DNA of 64,000 nucleotides, from positions 1 to 64,000 of the forward strand of contig DXML01000005.1 in assembly GCA_019414205.1 (NCBI GenBank), given 5' to 3'. Origin of the DNA: Collinsella sp. Lineage in GTDB: Bacteria; Actinomycetota; Coriobacteriia; Coriobacteriales; Coriobacteriaceae. Below, piece by piece: positions 1-10,400 of the stretch. The translations under genes were made by a program, and so were the position numbers. The number at the start of each line of letters is the position of its first letter. Position 1 is the stretch's first letter. Under the pieces are notes generated by a model that did not search any database, was not told the origin of the DNA, and saw only the letters and a program-made list of their open reading frames with translations.

Positions 1-62
1 CATAGCGGGTGGTTTCTGATGCGGCGCGCTGCGCGCCCCGCACAGGCTAAAGCCTTTAATCA

Positions 63-94
63 AAACCACCACAAAGGCACCTTTGTGGTGGTTT
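63..94 (-). terminator. hairpin, likely terminator of the LuxR gene (CCACCACAAAGG family)
   Basis: Two perfect 15-base arms (63-77 and 80-94) enclose a 2-base loop. The hairpin lies just after the stop codon of the minus-strand gene at 98-1501 and is followed on that strand by TTTTGATT, so it can act as its terminator. The same arm sequence recurs at 1667-1701, 4305-4341 and 11374-11405. Confidence 0.6.
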
Positions 95-97
95 GTT

Positions 98-1501
98 TTA
101 GGCGGAGGGGAAGGCCTTGGTGAGACCGGCGCGCGTCTGCGTGCCGGTCTTTTGATAAATGGAACTCAGGTGGCGCTGCACCATGCGCATCGAGATACCA
201 AGCTCCTCGGCGACCTGTTTGAGCGGGCGCTCATCTTGGGTCACAGCCACCAGCACGTCAACTTCGCGTGGGGTGAGAGCGTGATCGGTGATGAAGACCT
301 GACGCTGCTCCTCGATACTCGGTGCTGCCAGCGCCTCCTCGGCAAGCTGTTGATGTTCGCGCTCCTGCTCGGTTTGGGGTAGGCGGAACAGGCCGGCTGC
401 CACAAATGCCGCGCAGGCGGCGACGAGCAAAACGAGCGCACCGATCATGATGAGAGCAACATTGCCCGAGGTCACAAGCGCAAGCGAGACGCCCGACGTG
501 GTGAACGCGCACACGTTATTGGCGGCGCGTCCCATGCCGGCCCAGAAGGCGGGCGCGTGCATGCGCGGTGCCAGCTGAGTAAACGTGGCAGTAAAGAACG
601 TGACGAAAAAGCCCGAGCTCAGGTAAAAGACAATGAGGCCCAGGTTGGGATCGGCTCCTGCTTCGACGGCTAAGATCGAAATAGTGGAGAGTACCGTGAC
701 GCCGAACATGACGAGTCCCATGTAGCGACGTTCGGCAAGATCAAAGATAAGACCGGCGGCAAGACCGCTCGCTGCCAAAAAGAGGCGCGGCCAGGTCTGC
801 ACGGCGATGGTGCCGCGGGCGTTGGAGAACGTGACCACGTTATCGAGAGTAGAGAACAGACAGGCCAGAATCATGACGAGCGCGATGCTCCAACACGCCT
901 GCTTGGCGAGGGCGTGAGAGGGCACAACAAAGGGATTGATACGGGAGTTCGGGCTCTCGGCGGTCTCTTGAGGAACAGCACTGAGGGCAGAGATGATGAT
1001 TGTTGCGGCGCCCAGGATGATGAGCTCGACGATACCGACGCAATTGAGCAGGTTGACGGCGAACTGCATCAGGATGCCCGCGGCATAGGCTGCTCCCGCA
1101 CCGGTGGCGAGCTTGGGATCGTCTTGGAATGTCGTTGCGAAGGCATGGTGTGCCGCGCCACCCAGTAGGCCGAGTCCGAGGAATGCAAGGCATCCCAGAA
1201 TCTCGAGCGCAAGCGGGCTCGTGGGGGACTGAATCTGAGTCAACCCCAAGATGGCGATGGGGACGGCGGCGCTGACAACTGCCCGAGGCCGGCCTTTACG
1301 CTGTGCGAGCCCGAGCAGCGGCGCATATCCGATAAAGCCGAGCACGCTCGCACCTAGAATAAAGCCCTGTGCGAGCACAACACGTTCGGCGCCGGCGAGT
1401 AGCCCGACATTGACGTCGAAGCGAAACTCGGCGGCAAGGAAGGCGAAGGTGAAGAGCGCAAGTGCCAGAAGCGCGTTGATTTTAGGCCTGCTCAGGTTCA
1501 A
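98..1501 (-). CDS. membrane-anchored LuxR-family regulator with a transporter-like N-terminal domain
   Basis: The 467-residue protein has about twelve hydrophobic segments over residues 1-380, arranged like an MFS-type transporter, then a charged linker and a LuxR/GerE helix-turn-helix over residues 408-467 (ALTPREVDVL, then a recognition helix region MRMVQRHLSSIYQKTG). The architecture suggests a one-component sensor in the cytoplasmic membrane whose DNA-binding domain faces the cytoplasm. This type is common in Coriobacteriia; the ligand is unknown. No receiver domain is present. It is transcribed away from the surface-protein genes, and the 226-bp gap between them holds two palindromes, so it may regulate those genes; that is inference. 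The start ATG at 1501 follows a purine-rich stretch. Confidence 0.85.
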   Translation of the reverse strand: MNLSRPKINALLALALFTFAFLAAEFRFDVNVGLLAGAERVVLAQGFILGASVLGFIGYAPLLGLAQRKGRPRAVVSAAVPIAILGLTQIQSPTSPLALEILGCLAFLGLGLLGGAAHHAFATTFQDDPKLATGAGAAYAAGILMQFAVNLLNCVGIVELIILGAATIIISALSAVPQETAESPNSRINPFVVPSHALAKQACWSIALVMILACLFSTLDNVVTFSNARGTIAVQTWPRLFLAASGLAAGLIFDLAERRYMGLVMFGVTVLSTISILAVEAGADPNLGLIVFYLSSGFFVTFFTATFTQLAPRMHAPAFWAGMGRAANNVCAFTTSGVSLALVTSGNVALIMIGALVLLVAACAAFVAAGLFRLPQTEQEREHQQLAEEALAAPSIEEQRQVFITDHALTPREVDVLVAVTQDERPLKQVAEELGISMRMVQRHLSSIYQKTGTQTRAGLTKAFPSA

Positions 1502-1603
1502 GGACGGTCCTTTGGGTGGACGAATGATTGTGTCCTCGATTGTAGCGTCCCTGGGACGCGTGTGGCGACAACGAAATCATATTGAATTAAACCGCAGGTA
1601 GAG

Positions 1604-1631
1604 GCCTAGGTTCGCATCTACGAACCTAGGC
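1604..1631. repeat. inverted repeat upstream of the first surface-protein gene
   Basis: Eleven-base perfect arms GCCTAGGTTCG (1604-1614) and CGAACCTAGGC (1621-1631) flank a 6-base spacer. The motif CGCAGGTAGA at 1593-1602 overlaps the position just before the left arm. The same arrangement of motif plus AGGTTC palindrome occurs before the second surface-protein gene at 4344-4385. It may be an operator, a leader hairpin or a repeat element. Confidence 0.6.
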
Positions 1632-1666
1632 GTGCGGAGTCATTTGGCACATCTTGGTGGTACAGG

Positions 1667-1701
1667 ACCACCACAAGGGGGGCAGGCGCCTTTGTGGTGG
1701 T
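1667..1701. repeat. CCACCACAAAGG-family hairpin
   Basis: Arms ACCACCACAAGG (1667-1678) and CCTTTGTGGTGGT (1689-1701) pair with a one-base bulge around a 10-base loop. The hairpin ends 26 bp before the start codon at 1728, within the probable 5' untranslated leader. It belongs to the family seen at 63-94, 4305-4341 and 11374-11405. Confidence 0.6.
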
Positions 1702-1727
1702 ATGGCCCATCGACCAAGGAGGCCGTT

Positions 1728-4109
1728 ATGAACGGAAGCCACTTTGACAAGCAAGCTCAACGTGAGTCCACCTGCTCGCTGGTTCACGGTACCTGGCGTT
1801 GTGTGGGTGCCAAAATCGCTTGCGCCGGCGCGTGTGCGCTTATGGTCGGTCAGCTGCTGCTGCCGAGCGTGGCGCTGGCGACGGAATGCGCCGATCCCGC
1901 CGCTGGGACGGATGAGGTTGCCGCGGCTCCGGTAACGCCGACGGTTGCGGAGGATACGGCTGCAACGACCGCACCAGCTGCTTCGACCGCGCCTGCAACC
2001 GATGCTGCTCCGGCGGCGCAAGCCACCGCTGAGCCTCAGCAGACGGCCCCGACTGGCGCCACCGATGAATCCAACGATGCGGCACCCGCTGAACAAAATA
2101 CTCCCAGCGATAACGTCGCCACGCCGGCGAATGACGCCATCATGCCCTGCGGTGTGACCGATGTTGTTGGCGGCAGCGGCGTTAGGGTCAATATTACGGT
2201 GCGGAACAATTACACCGACATCAAGAAAGAAGAAACGATTGAGTATGTGAAGGGGATTGCCCTTGTAGATGGAGACCAGTCTGCTCTCGATGGTAGCGCT
2301 TTGACTTTTATCGGCCTGGGGGACTTGATCGTCCATGCGGCGTATGACAGTGCGAGCAATAAAACAACGCTTACCCTGGATATCAGCAAGATTCAGAGAC
2401 AGAAGGAGGAGCAGAAGTACTTTACGGAGTACAAGGAGAATAAGTCCAAGATGACGACCACCTATGATGGATCCAAGCTTACGTATACGGGTACAGAGCC
2501 CGGGAATATCATCATCGGTGATCCGGACGACGCCTTTAAAGGAGACACCGAGGCGACCGGGAAACCCACTATTAACGAGATCCGGGATGACTACTACACC
2601 CGCACCCATGTCTACGAGAGGGCGTGCCTTGTTATCCCGGCAGCGGAATCAGAATCGGAATCCATCTCCTTTGCCAATGTTCAGAATGCGAACTTCAATT
2701 GGCAGCTGGATACTGGTCCGCAGGCGACGGCAGGTGTCCCTAACTACGATGCAGATAAATACGAAATCGCTTATGAATGCTGGCAGGAATTTGAAAACAA
2801 CGAACCCGTTGCTGCCTGGTATTCCGATAACGGCTCACATGGTTCCCTGCCGACTATTACAAAGTTTAAAAGCGGGAAAGAGTACGTGTATTCTCTTATG
2901 TTGAAGCCAAAAGACGGATATTCCTTCAGCGATGAAACCGTTGTTACCGTAAACGGGGAAACCGTAAAGTCGAGTCTAAGCGGAGAATTCCTGTATGTCC
3001 CTGCTATTAAAACAATTACGATGTCTGCTTCGTCGGAAAACGAAGCTCTTGAGAATCTAAACGTCAACGATGTGAAAACCGACTACGCGCCCGGCGAGGC
3101 GCCGCGTGCGACCGCGACGATTCCTGCCGCCGATGCCGATAAGTATGAGATCGCCTATGAGTGCTGGGAAGAGATGGATGGCAGCGACCCTGCGGAGCTC
3201 AAGCCCGTTGCCTTCTGGTATTCCGACCCTTCCAAGTATCCGACGGGAGCGAGGAAGATCGAGCACTTTGAAGAGGGCAAGTTCTACATGTATTCCGTTG
3301 AGCTGAGGCTCAAGGACGACAATACCGTGGCTGATGACTGCGAAATGAACGTCAACGGTCATTGGGCGCACCACACCAAGACCGCCAACGGCGTCTTCGC
3401 GCCAAACGCTGACAATATGCTGTGCGAGCAGCCGATCGACGAATGGCGTGCCATCGACGTTATCGAGATCAACGGCGCCACGACCACCTTCAAGGCAGGC
3501 GATAAGCCGGTCTTTACGGCGAGTGTTCCGATGGGTTCCAACTCCCTTCCTCAGTGTGAGTTCTGGACGGGTAGCGACGGCAGCGAAGTGAACTCCCAGA
3601 AGTTCTGGGATCAGAACATTACAAACCACATCGATGCTTTTAAGCCTGGCGTGACCTATCGCTACGGCATCTACCTCAAGTCCGCGCGCGGCTTCTACTT
3701 CACGCCCGACACCAAGCTGGTGATCAACGGCCAGGAGTGCGGCTACCAGGTCGCGGATAGCGTATCCGATGAGGACAGCGGCTGGATCTACACCCTGTGG
3801 CTCAACACCGATTTGACGTTTACGCCCGAAGCCACGCCGACCCCCGATCCGCAGCCTACGCCGGATCCCAAGCCGACGCCGCAGCCTGAGGTTAAGCCTG
3901 AGACCAAGCCCGAGGTGAAGCCCACGGCCAAGCCGGCCACGACAACCGCCACGACCAAGACGGTTGAGAAAACCACGCAGGCCAAGAAGGGCGATGCTGT
4001 CCTGGCTACCACGGGGGATACCACCGCGATGACGGTCACCGCCCTGGGCATCGCCGGCGCAACCGTAGCCGCCGCAGGCATCGCCGCGACCAAGCGTCGC
4101 AAGCGTTAG
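1728..4109 (+). CDS. secreted cell-wall-anchored surface protein with variant LATTG sorting signal
   Basis: The start is ATG 1728 because AAGGAGG lies at 1716-1722; the frame is open further upstream without another good ribosome site. The 793-residue product has a long basic N-region, a hydrophobic segment at about 28-50 and a likely signal-peptide cleavage after ALA near residue 52. An Ala/Thr/Pro-rich stretch follows to about 145. Then come three related units of about 100 residues; two begin YEIAYECW and all contain a WYSD- or FW-like stretch, a K.G..Y.YS or Y.YGI motif and a VNG end. A PTPDPKP-type wall-spanning region leads to LATTG (4002-4016), a hydrophobic segment and the tail KRRKR. 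This is the layout of a sortase substrate, but Ala replaces the Pro of LPXTG. No enzymatic domain is recognised; an adhesin-like role is inferred. Confidence 0.82.
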   Translation: MNGSHFDKQAQRESTCSLVHGTWRCVGAKIACAGACALMVGQLLLPSVALATECADPAAGTDEVAAAPVTPTVAEDTAATTAPAASTAPATDAAPAAQATAEPQQTAPTGATDESNDAAPAEQNTPSDNVATPANDAIMPCGVTDVVGGSGVRVNITVRNNYTDIKKEETIEYVKGIALVDGDQSALDGSALTFIGLGDLIVHAAYDSASNKTTLTLDISKIQRQKEEQKYFTEYKENKSKMTTTYDGSKLTYTGTEPGNIIIGDPDDAFKGDTEATGKPTINEIRDDYYTRTHVYERACLVIPAAESESESISFANVQNANFNWQLDTGPQATAGVPNYDADKYEIAYECWQEFENNEPVAAWYSDNGSHGSLPTITKFKSGKEYVYSLMLKPKDGYSFSDETVVTVNGETVKSSLSGEFLYVPAIKTITMSASSENEALENLNVNDVKTDYAPGEAPRATATIPAADADKYEIAYECWEEMDGSDPAELKPVAFWYSDPSKYPTGARKIEHFEEGKFYMYSVELRLKDDNTVADDCEMNVNGHWAHHTKTANGVFAPNADNMLCEQPIDEWRAIDVIEINGATTTFKAGDKPVFTASVPMGSNSLPQCEFWTGSDGSEVNSQKFWDQNITNHIDAFKPGVTYRYGIYLKSARGFYFTPDTKLVINGQECGYQVADSVSDEDSGWIYTLWLNTDLTFTPEATPTPDPQPTPDPKPTPQPEVKPETKPEVKPTAKPATTTATTKTVEKTTQAKKGDAVLATTGDTTAMTVTALGIAGATVAAAGIAATKRRKR

Positions 4110-4145
4110 GTTTTGGTGCTGGCACCTATCCTCGGCCTCAGCAAA

Positions 4146-4282
4146 ATCTCAATCTGTAACACCAAACTGCCCAAAACGGCTCTAGATGTTACAGATTGAG
4201 ATGAACCGAATGGCCGCCAATCTAATGTCTCGATCTGTAACACCAAGCGGGGAATTTGACCTCTAACTGCTACAGATCGAGA
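4146..4282. repeat. two-unit array of 80-bp-class palindromes
   Basis: Unit 1 has arms 4146-4161 (ATCTCAATCTGTAACA) and 4187-4202; unit 2 has arms 4228-4242 (TCTCGATCTGTAACA) and 4268-4282, the latter with one mismatch. The units start 81 bp apart and each encloses about 25 bases. The array begins 37 bp after the surface-protein stop codon. The same element recurs at 11123-11338 and 39949-40406. Confidence 0.85.
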
Positions 4283-4304
4283 CAAACTGGCCGGCCAAGT
4301 CCAG

Positions 4305-4341
4305 AACCGCCACAAAGGTGCCTGTCCCCTTTGTGGCGGTT
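4305..4341. repeat. CCGCCACAAAGG hairpin
   Basis: Fourteen-base perfect arms (4305-4318 and 4328-4341) enclose a 9-base loop TGCCTGTCC. It differs from the 11374-11405 copy at the same position in both arms (CCGCC/GGCGG versus CCACC/GGTGG), so pairing is kept. It sits between the 3' array of one surface gene and the leader of the next and may terminate transcription. Confidence 0.65.
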
Positions 4342-4351
4342 TGCGCAGGTA

Positions 4352-4385
4352 GAACGGTAGGTTCGTATATATGAACCTACCGTTC
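4352..4385. repeat. inverted repeat upstream of the giant surface-protein gene
   Basis: Thirteen-base perfect arms GAACGGTAGGTTC (4352-4364) and GAACCTACCGTTC (4373-4385) enclose GTATATAT. CGCAGGTAGA at 4344-4353 overlaps the left arm. The right arm ends 59 bp before ATG 4445, a suitable position for an operator or leader hairpin. It parallels 1604-1631. Confidence 0.65.
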
Positions 4386-4444
4386 GCTTTGTTTTTGGAC
4401 AACGATTACGCTGGATGACTTTTGGTTTCAGGAAAGGAACGACC

Positions 4445-7400
4445 ATGAGGTGGACCACTGTTCGAGCGCTTTGCCGCCGCCTGACCGTTGCCGCGGTGAC
4501 CCTCACCATGGTGACGGGTTCGTTGCCCGCGGGCGCGTTTGCCGAGACCCTCACCACCGACGGCACTTTTGTGCAGACGGATAACGGCCAAGCAGCCGAC
4601 GACGCTCCCGCCGATTCGGCTGACGCCCAAACGTCAGACTCTGCTTCCGCCGACCCCGCGCCCGATGCCGGCGCCGCCGACCCCACAGCGCTCGATGCCG
4701 GTGACACCCCTACGCCCCCGGCCTCCGAGATTGCATCGGCGGCGGGCCTGACGGGTGCTGGGCGGACCGAGAGCACACCTGCGGGTACGCTCGCCACCGA
4801 TCTTGTCGATGGCAAGGAGCTCGCCGAGCAGCAGAAGCAAGAGGAGGCTTCCGGCACCGAGGCGACCTGGAACGAGGAACTTGAACTCTGGGCAACCTCG
4901 AAGGGCGCCACGGGCGTAAAGGACGAATACGACGATGGCTACGTGGCCGGCGAGCAGACCCCCGCGCAGTACTACTTCTCGATCGATAGCCTCACCAACG
5001 AAATTTCTATCGAGTATGGCGACGCGGGCATTACCACGTTGGAGGTGCCCTCGACCATCGACGACAAAAATGTCGTAAGCCTTACGGGTATGGGAAGCGC
5101 TGCGCTCACATCGATCACCTTCGCCCCTAATTCGCATGTCCGCTCGGTTGGAGGCTTGGGCGGCAGCAGCATCAAAGAGATCGCACTGCCCGATTCGGTC
5201 GAGGAGCTCAAGAGCTATGCATTCTACAAAAGCAAGACGCTCCAGACGGTAACCTGGCCCAACAACGCGGCCTTTACCACGATTCCCGAGCAGGCCTTTA
5301 ATGAATGTGAACAACTTGACGACAATGTGGTGGCAACGCTGCCGCCTTCGGTCAAAACTATCGACTATCTTGCATTCGCCTATTGCGGCGTGCCGCAGTT
5401 CTATGTCTCGGATACAACGGTACTCACCTTTACGCAGATCAATGTGCCGGGCACGGTGGAGCGGATCGGGCACTATGCATTTTGTGGGTGCTCCTTTGTG
5501 TCGTCGGTGACGATTGGCGACGGTGTCAAATCTATCGGGGCGCTCGCGTTCGCCTCTCTTGATCCTGCGATTGCCGGCAAAGAGATTGTGCTACCCAAAA
5601 GCGTGGAAATGATAGAGTGGGGAGCTTTTGAGAACACGAGATACGGAAACGAGACGAACCATAATGCCGTTGCCCTGCGCGTGATGAACCCCGATCTTCA
5701 GTTTGGTGAGGCGGGCTATTCGGGCGACTATAATGAGCGCGTGACAATCGACGGCGTAACGTATGCGATTCCCTTTAGTGAAGGCCAGACCATCTATGCC
5801 TATGCGACCGATTCGGCTGGCAACCCCTCGATGGTCAAAAAGCTTGCCGATGCCGTGGCCGATCGCAAGGACTCCGTCGATTCCTCGAAGCCTGCCTACA
5901 CGTTTGAGTGGATGGGCGAGGCGGCCCAGGTGACGGGCAAACTTCCCCAGAGCGCGACGGCTACACTCGTGCAGTCGGGGCAGTCCACGCCGCTGGCGGT
6001 TGGCGATGACGGCAGCTTTACAGCGGACGCTCTCTCCAAGACAGCAGCCACCCTGCGCATTTCGCTCAGCGGTTACTATGACATGGTGCTGGCGCGCCCG
6101 GGCGACCAGATGACGGGCACATGGAATATCGGAGAGATTAAGGCGGAGGACTTTACCAAGATTCCGGCCTCGCGCGCGATTGAGCTCAACGTGGGCTATC
6201 TTGAACCGATTGTGGGCCAGGATAAGACCGAACGCATTGAGCTCGATAGTCTCGATAACATCGATCTGACGGTGAAGAGCGGCGGCAAGACGCTCAAACC
6301 TGCCAAGGGCGACAAGGAAAACGACTACCGTATCCAGGGTACGGCGCTCGTGGTGTCGCAGGCCATTGCCGACGCGGACCAGGATCTGGAGATAACGCTC
6401 GTGCCCAAAGACAGCCTCAAGCTGGGTGGGGCGACGGTGAAGCCTTCGGCCGGCAAGGTCGATATCGACTTGAAGCCTTGGGGCACGGCGACGGTCACGA
6501 CCAAGGGCGACTACCAGGGAGCCAACCGCGTGCTGGTGTTCCGTACGTCCGACGGCAAGCTAGTCGCCGACGGTGTCACCTATCTGATGGGCTACGAAGA
6601 CGATGGCACCACGCCTATCATGAAGGCCGAGACGCCGCGCCTTAAGGCCGGTTCGTACACCATCGTCGCCTTTAACAAGACGAGCTACGACATCCAGGCG
6701 ACGAGCTATTCCACGTTTAGCCGCCTAGGGCTGACCGTGGGTAAGCATATCGCGCAAAAGCAGGTGAAGATTGAGGACGGCAAACAGCTCGACGTGACGC
6801 TCGACGTCCCCACGTTTGACGTGGAGACGTATCGTGCCGAGCGCGGGCTGACGGCGGGCTCGGTTATCGCTGATTCGTCCGCGGTCGTTGGCGTGGAGAC
6901 CGAGCTGCGCATTCATTACGAGCTCAAGGACAGCCAGGCTGCCAAGATTGAGATTCCGCTGGCCAAGGATGCCGTCGAGGATGTGTCCGCAGGCGCTCGC
7001 GAAGCCGGCGCCAGCGCCGATGCCATGTGGGCTGACACAACTTGGGAGGGCGACAGCCTCGTTCTCGATATGAAGAAGGGCAAGGGCGCTGATGTTTTTG
7101 TGCGCTTTAAGCCTAAGGCCGCGGGCACCTATGCCATCTCGCCGCTCATTACGCTGGGCGAGGTGACATTGCCGCTGGGAAGCACCACACTCGAGGTTAG
7201 CGGATCGCGCATCGAGGTCGACAACACCGACGTTCACAGCCTGCTGGGCAATGTGGCCTACGTATACGCAGCGCCGGGCAAGAGCGTGCAGCTCACCGTG
7301 GGGACGGGCTCGTCGGCTGCAAAGTACACCGGCAAGACCAATAAACTCGGCCGTGCCAAGATTAAATACGACCTGCCGCAGGATACGCTTGCCGCCGAGC

Positions 7401-10400
7401 GCGTGATGCTCGAGGCACGCGTGGGGTCCACCGACGTCGCCGCGGCTACCGCAGAGGTGACGGCTCGCAATTATGTGCGCTATGTTCCGGGCGCTTCGGT
7501 CTGGAACTTTGATGTGACGTATCGTGGCGGTACGCAAAACCTGGTCAAGGACGGCAAGGACACCGGCAAGAGCCTGTGGACCTTCCATCATCTGCCACAA
7601 AAGAAGAACGCCTACTGGACCTTTGACATCACGCTCGAGGTGGGAAACGAAGAGGCCGCCGACACGCTCGACCTGTACGTGGACTGCGTGGATGGCAAGA
7701 CGGTGACGATTCCTCTGACTCAAAAGACGCGCGAGGGCACCCGCGTGCGCTATGTGGCGGAGTATGTGGACGAGGGGTATCTCAAGCTGCTCGACGAGTT
7801 TAACAAGGCGAATGACTCGACCTATGTGAACTGCGGCAACTTTGAGCAAATCTTTATGCCGCAGACCTACCGCATCTCCAATGCTCAGCTTATGACCATG
7901 CTGAGTTTTGACGCCAAAGCTTCGGCCAAAAAGCATTCCGCCGCGGCCGAGGAGCGCCAGCAGGAGTTCTCGAATGCCGTGCAGCAGTGGCACGAGTATA
8001 TGATGGATAACTCTTTTAACGACGTGGACCAGGCCTTTAACGATGCGATTGACCAGATGGTCGCCGATGCGTTTGCTGAGGAGGATGAGGACGGTAGGGA
8101 CGAGGGCGAAGCCAGCAAGGAGGGCGAGGCCCAAGGTGGGGCTGCCCGTAAGGCTCGTCGCGCCCCTGCCGCCAGCGACGGCGAGGGTGATGATGCTGGC
8201 AACGACGAGGCCGCGCAGTTTGCGGCTGAGCTCAAAGCCGCGGTCGGCGGGTCGGCGGCGCTGCTGACCCAGCAGGGCGACAGCTACGGCGTCAATGTGG
8301 ACAAGATGATCTTTGAGGATGCTTATGGTACCAGCGAAGATTGGTATCAGGAACTTGCGGCGGCCCAGGGCGCGAACGCTGCGGATGCGGCCGCCATCAA
8401 GGAGCTCGTCGACCATGCATCGCGAGCGGAGTTTATTGCCCAGCAGGCCGAGGATCTGGTGGGCCAGTCGATGGGTATTGGCCGGCTCAACCAATACGGA
8501 AGCTGGAATGACGCAACGGCTGCGGCGCTCAACAAGTGTGCGGGCATTAAGGCCAGCGAGTACAACGGCCAGTCGACGAGTGGGTTTAACGATTTGGGCC
8601 ATGCGCTCGGCAGCTCGCTGAGCTACAAGGCGGCTGACGACGATACCGTCAAGGGCTTTAAAGTCGCCGCGCCCGATGGCGAGCAGACGGCCTATATCGA
8701 GTCGGAGTTTATCGAGAACTCCAATAACAACAAGAACCAGGCGCTTCTGTTTAACTCGATCGCCATGCAGTGCGACATTCTGGACAACCTGTACGACAAC
8801 TGGAATGTGGTCCATAGCCTCAATAACTCTACGATTCGCAGCTGGCTTATGGCTTGGAAGCGCAACGGCGACGTGAGCGCCCATATGAAGCTCATCCGCA
8901 CGATTCGCTCACTCAAGAGCTATAAGATCGAGTGCGAGATGTTCGGCCAGGTCTTTAAGACCGATGCGTGGAAGGCGGCCGGTCAGGCGTTTCCCGCGGC
9001 GACCCAGGGCATCGGCATCTTTACCGGCATTTACGGCGTGAACGATGCCAGCAAGAACTGGGAGAACGTGAACGTCCGTATGCAGAAGGTGAAGGGCGAG
9101 CGCGAGGGCTATGAGCTTCAGCATACGCGCTTGCTTGCCAAGCCCGAGAAGACCGAGGACGACTGGAAGTGCATTTACGCGCTGCGTGACGCCATGGAGA
9201 AGGCGCGTGCGTTTGAGGATCTGCTGTATCGCCAGCTCTGCCACGACAGCACCGATGTGGCAGTGGGCTCCATTATGACGATCGCCGGCGTGCTGACGGC
9301 CGGTTCGGCGGGTACCGTGGTGGGCGCTGCCTATGACGCGGCTTCGACCAGCGTAGGTTCGGAGCGCGCGATTAAGCTGACCAATGCCGAATGCGCCTAC
9401 GATGTTGCCTGTGAGCAGGTGGAGCGCGCATGCCAGAATCGTATTACGGTCAACTGGGGCGAGCTGACCGATGCCGAGGTCTATAACGCCAACAAGGACG
9501 GCTTGATCTCGGACGAGAAGATGCAGTCGATCTTCGAGGCGCGTTATCGCAATGTGGCTGCCAAGGCGGCACCCGACCCTGCGGGCGTGGTGTACGAGGG
9601 CCTGCTGTCCAATACGGTTGAAGGCGCGACGGTTGAGTTGTGGAGCGCCGACGATGCGGCCGGTACCAATGCCGTGCGTTGGGATGCCGAGGAGTATGAG
9701 CAGGACAATCCGCTTGCAACGGGTGCGGACGGTGCGTACAACTGGAATACACCGACCGGCTGGTATCAGGTGCGCGCGACCAAGGACGGGTATGAGGAGG
9801 CGCGTTCGGCTTGGCTGCGCGTGCCTCCGATTCAGACTGAGGTGAACATTGGCTTGGTGTCGACGGCGGCACCCGAGGTGGCTTCGGCCCATGCCTATAC
9901 CGATTGCATCGAGGTTGAGTTTACGCAGTATATGGACGCGCGCGACGATGCCCTGGTCGCATTGTGCGCGCAGGGCTTGGGCGACGTAACGTATGCGTGG
10001 CTCGATAAGCAGGACGACCCCGATGGCAAGCCGCTGTCGCGCGTGCTGCGTATTCGCTATGCCGATGCGCGCGAGCCGGGCTCGACGGTGGCGTTTAAGC
10101 TCGACGGTGCTCGCAACTACGCCGGCACGGCCATGGCGCACTGGGCAAGTGGCGAGCTTGTCGTGGGCGTTCGTGCCGACAAGCTCAAGCTCAACGTGGA
10201 GCAGGCCGTGACCATGCTTGAGGGCAGTGACTTTGAGCTGGTGGCGCACGTGACCGATAAGGCGGGCAAGCCGTTTGCGGGCGCCAAGGTTAGTGTTGGG
10301 CTGGAGTCCTCGGCTATCTGCTCTGTCGATGCCACCCAAGCCGTGACGGGCGAGGACGGCGCGGCGACGTTTGCGCTGCATGGTGCTCTGCCTGGCTTGA

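Noticed and set aside
6725..8884. 719-codon open frame antisense to the giant surface protein
   Set aside because: It mirrors the codon phase of the real gene, has no family motifs and no ribosome site; long antisense frames are expected in high-GC genes.
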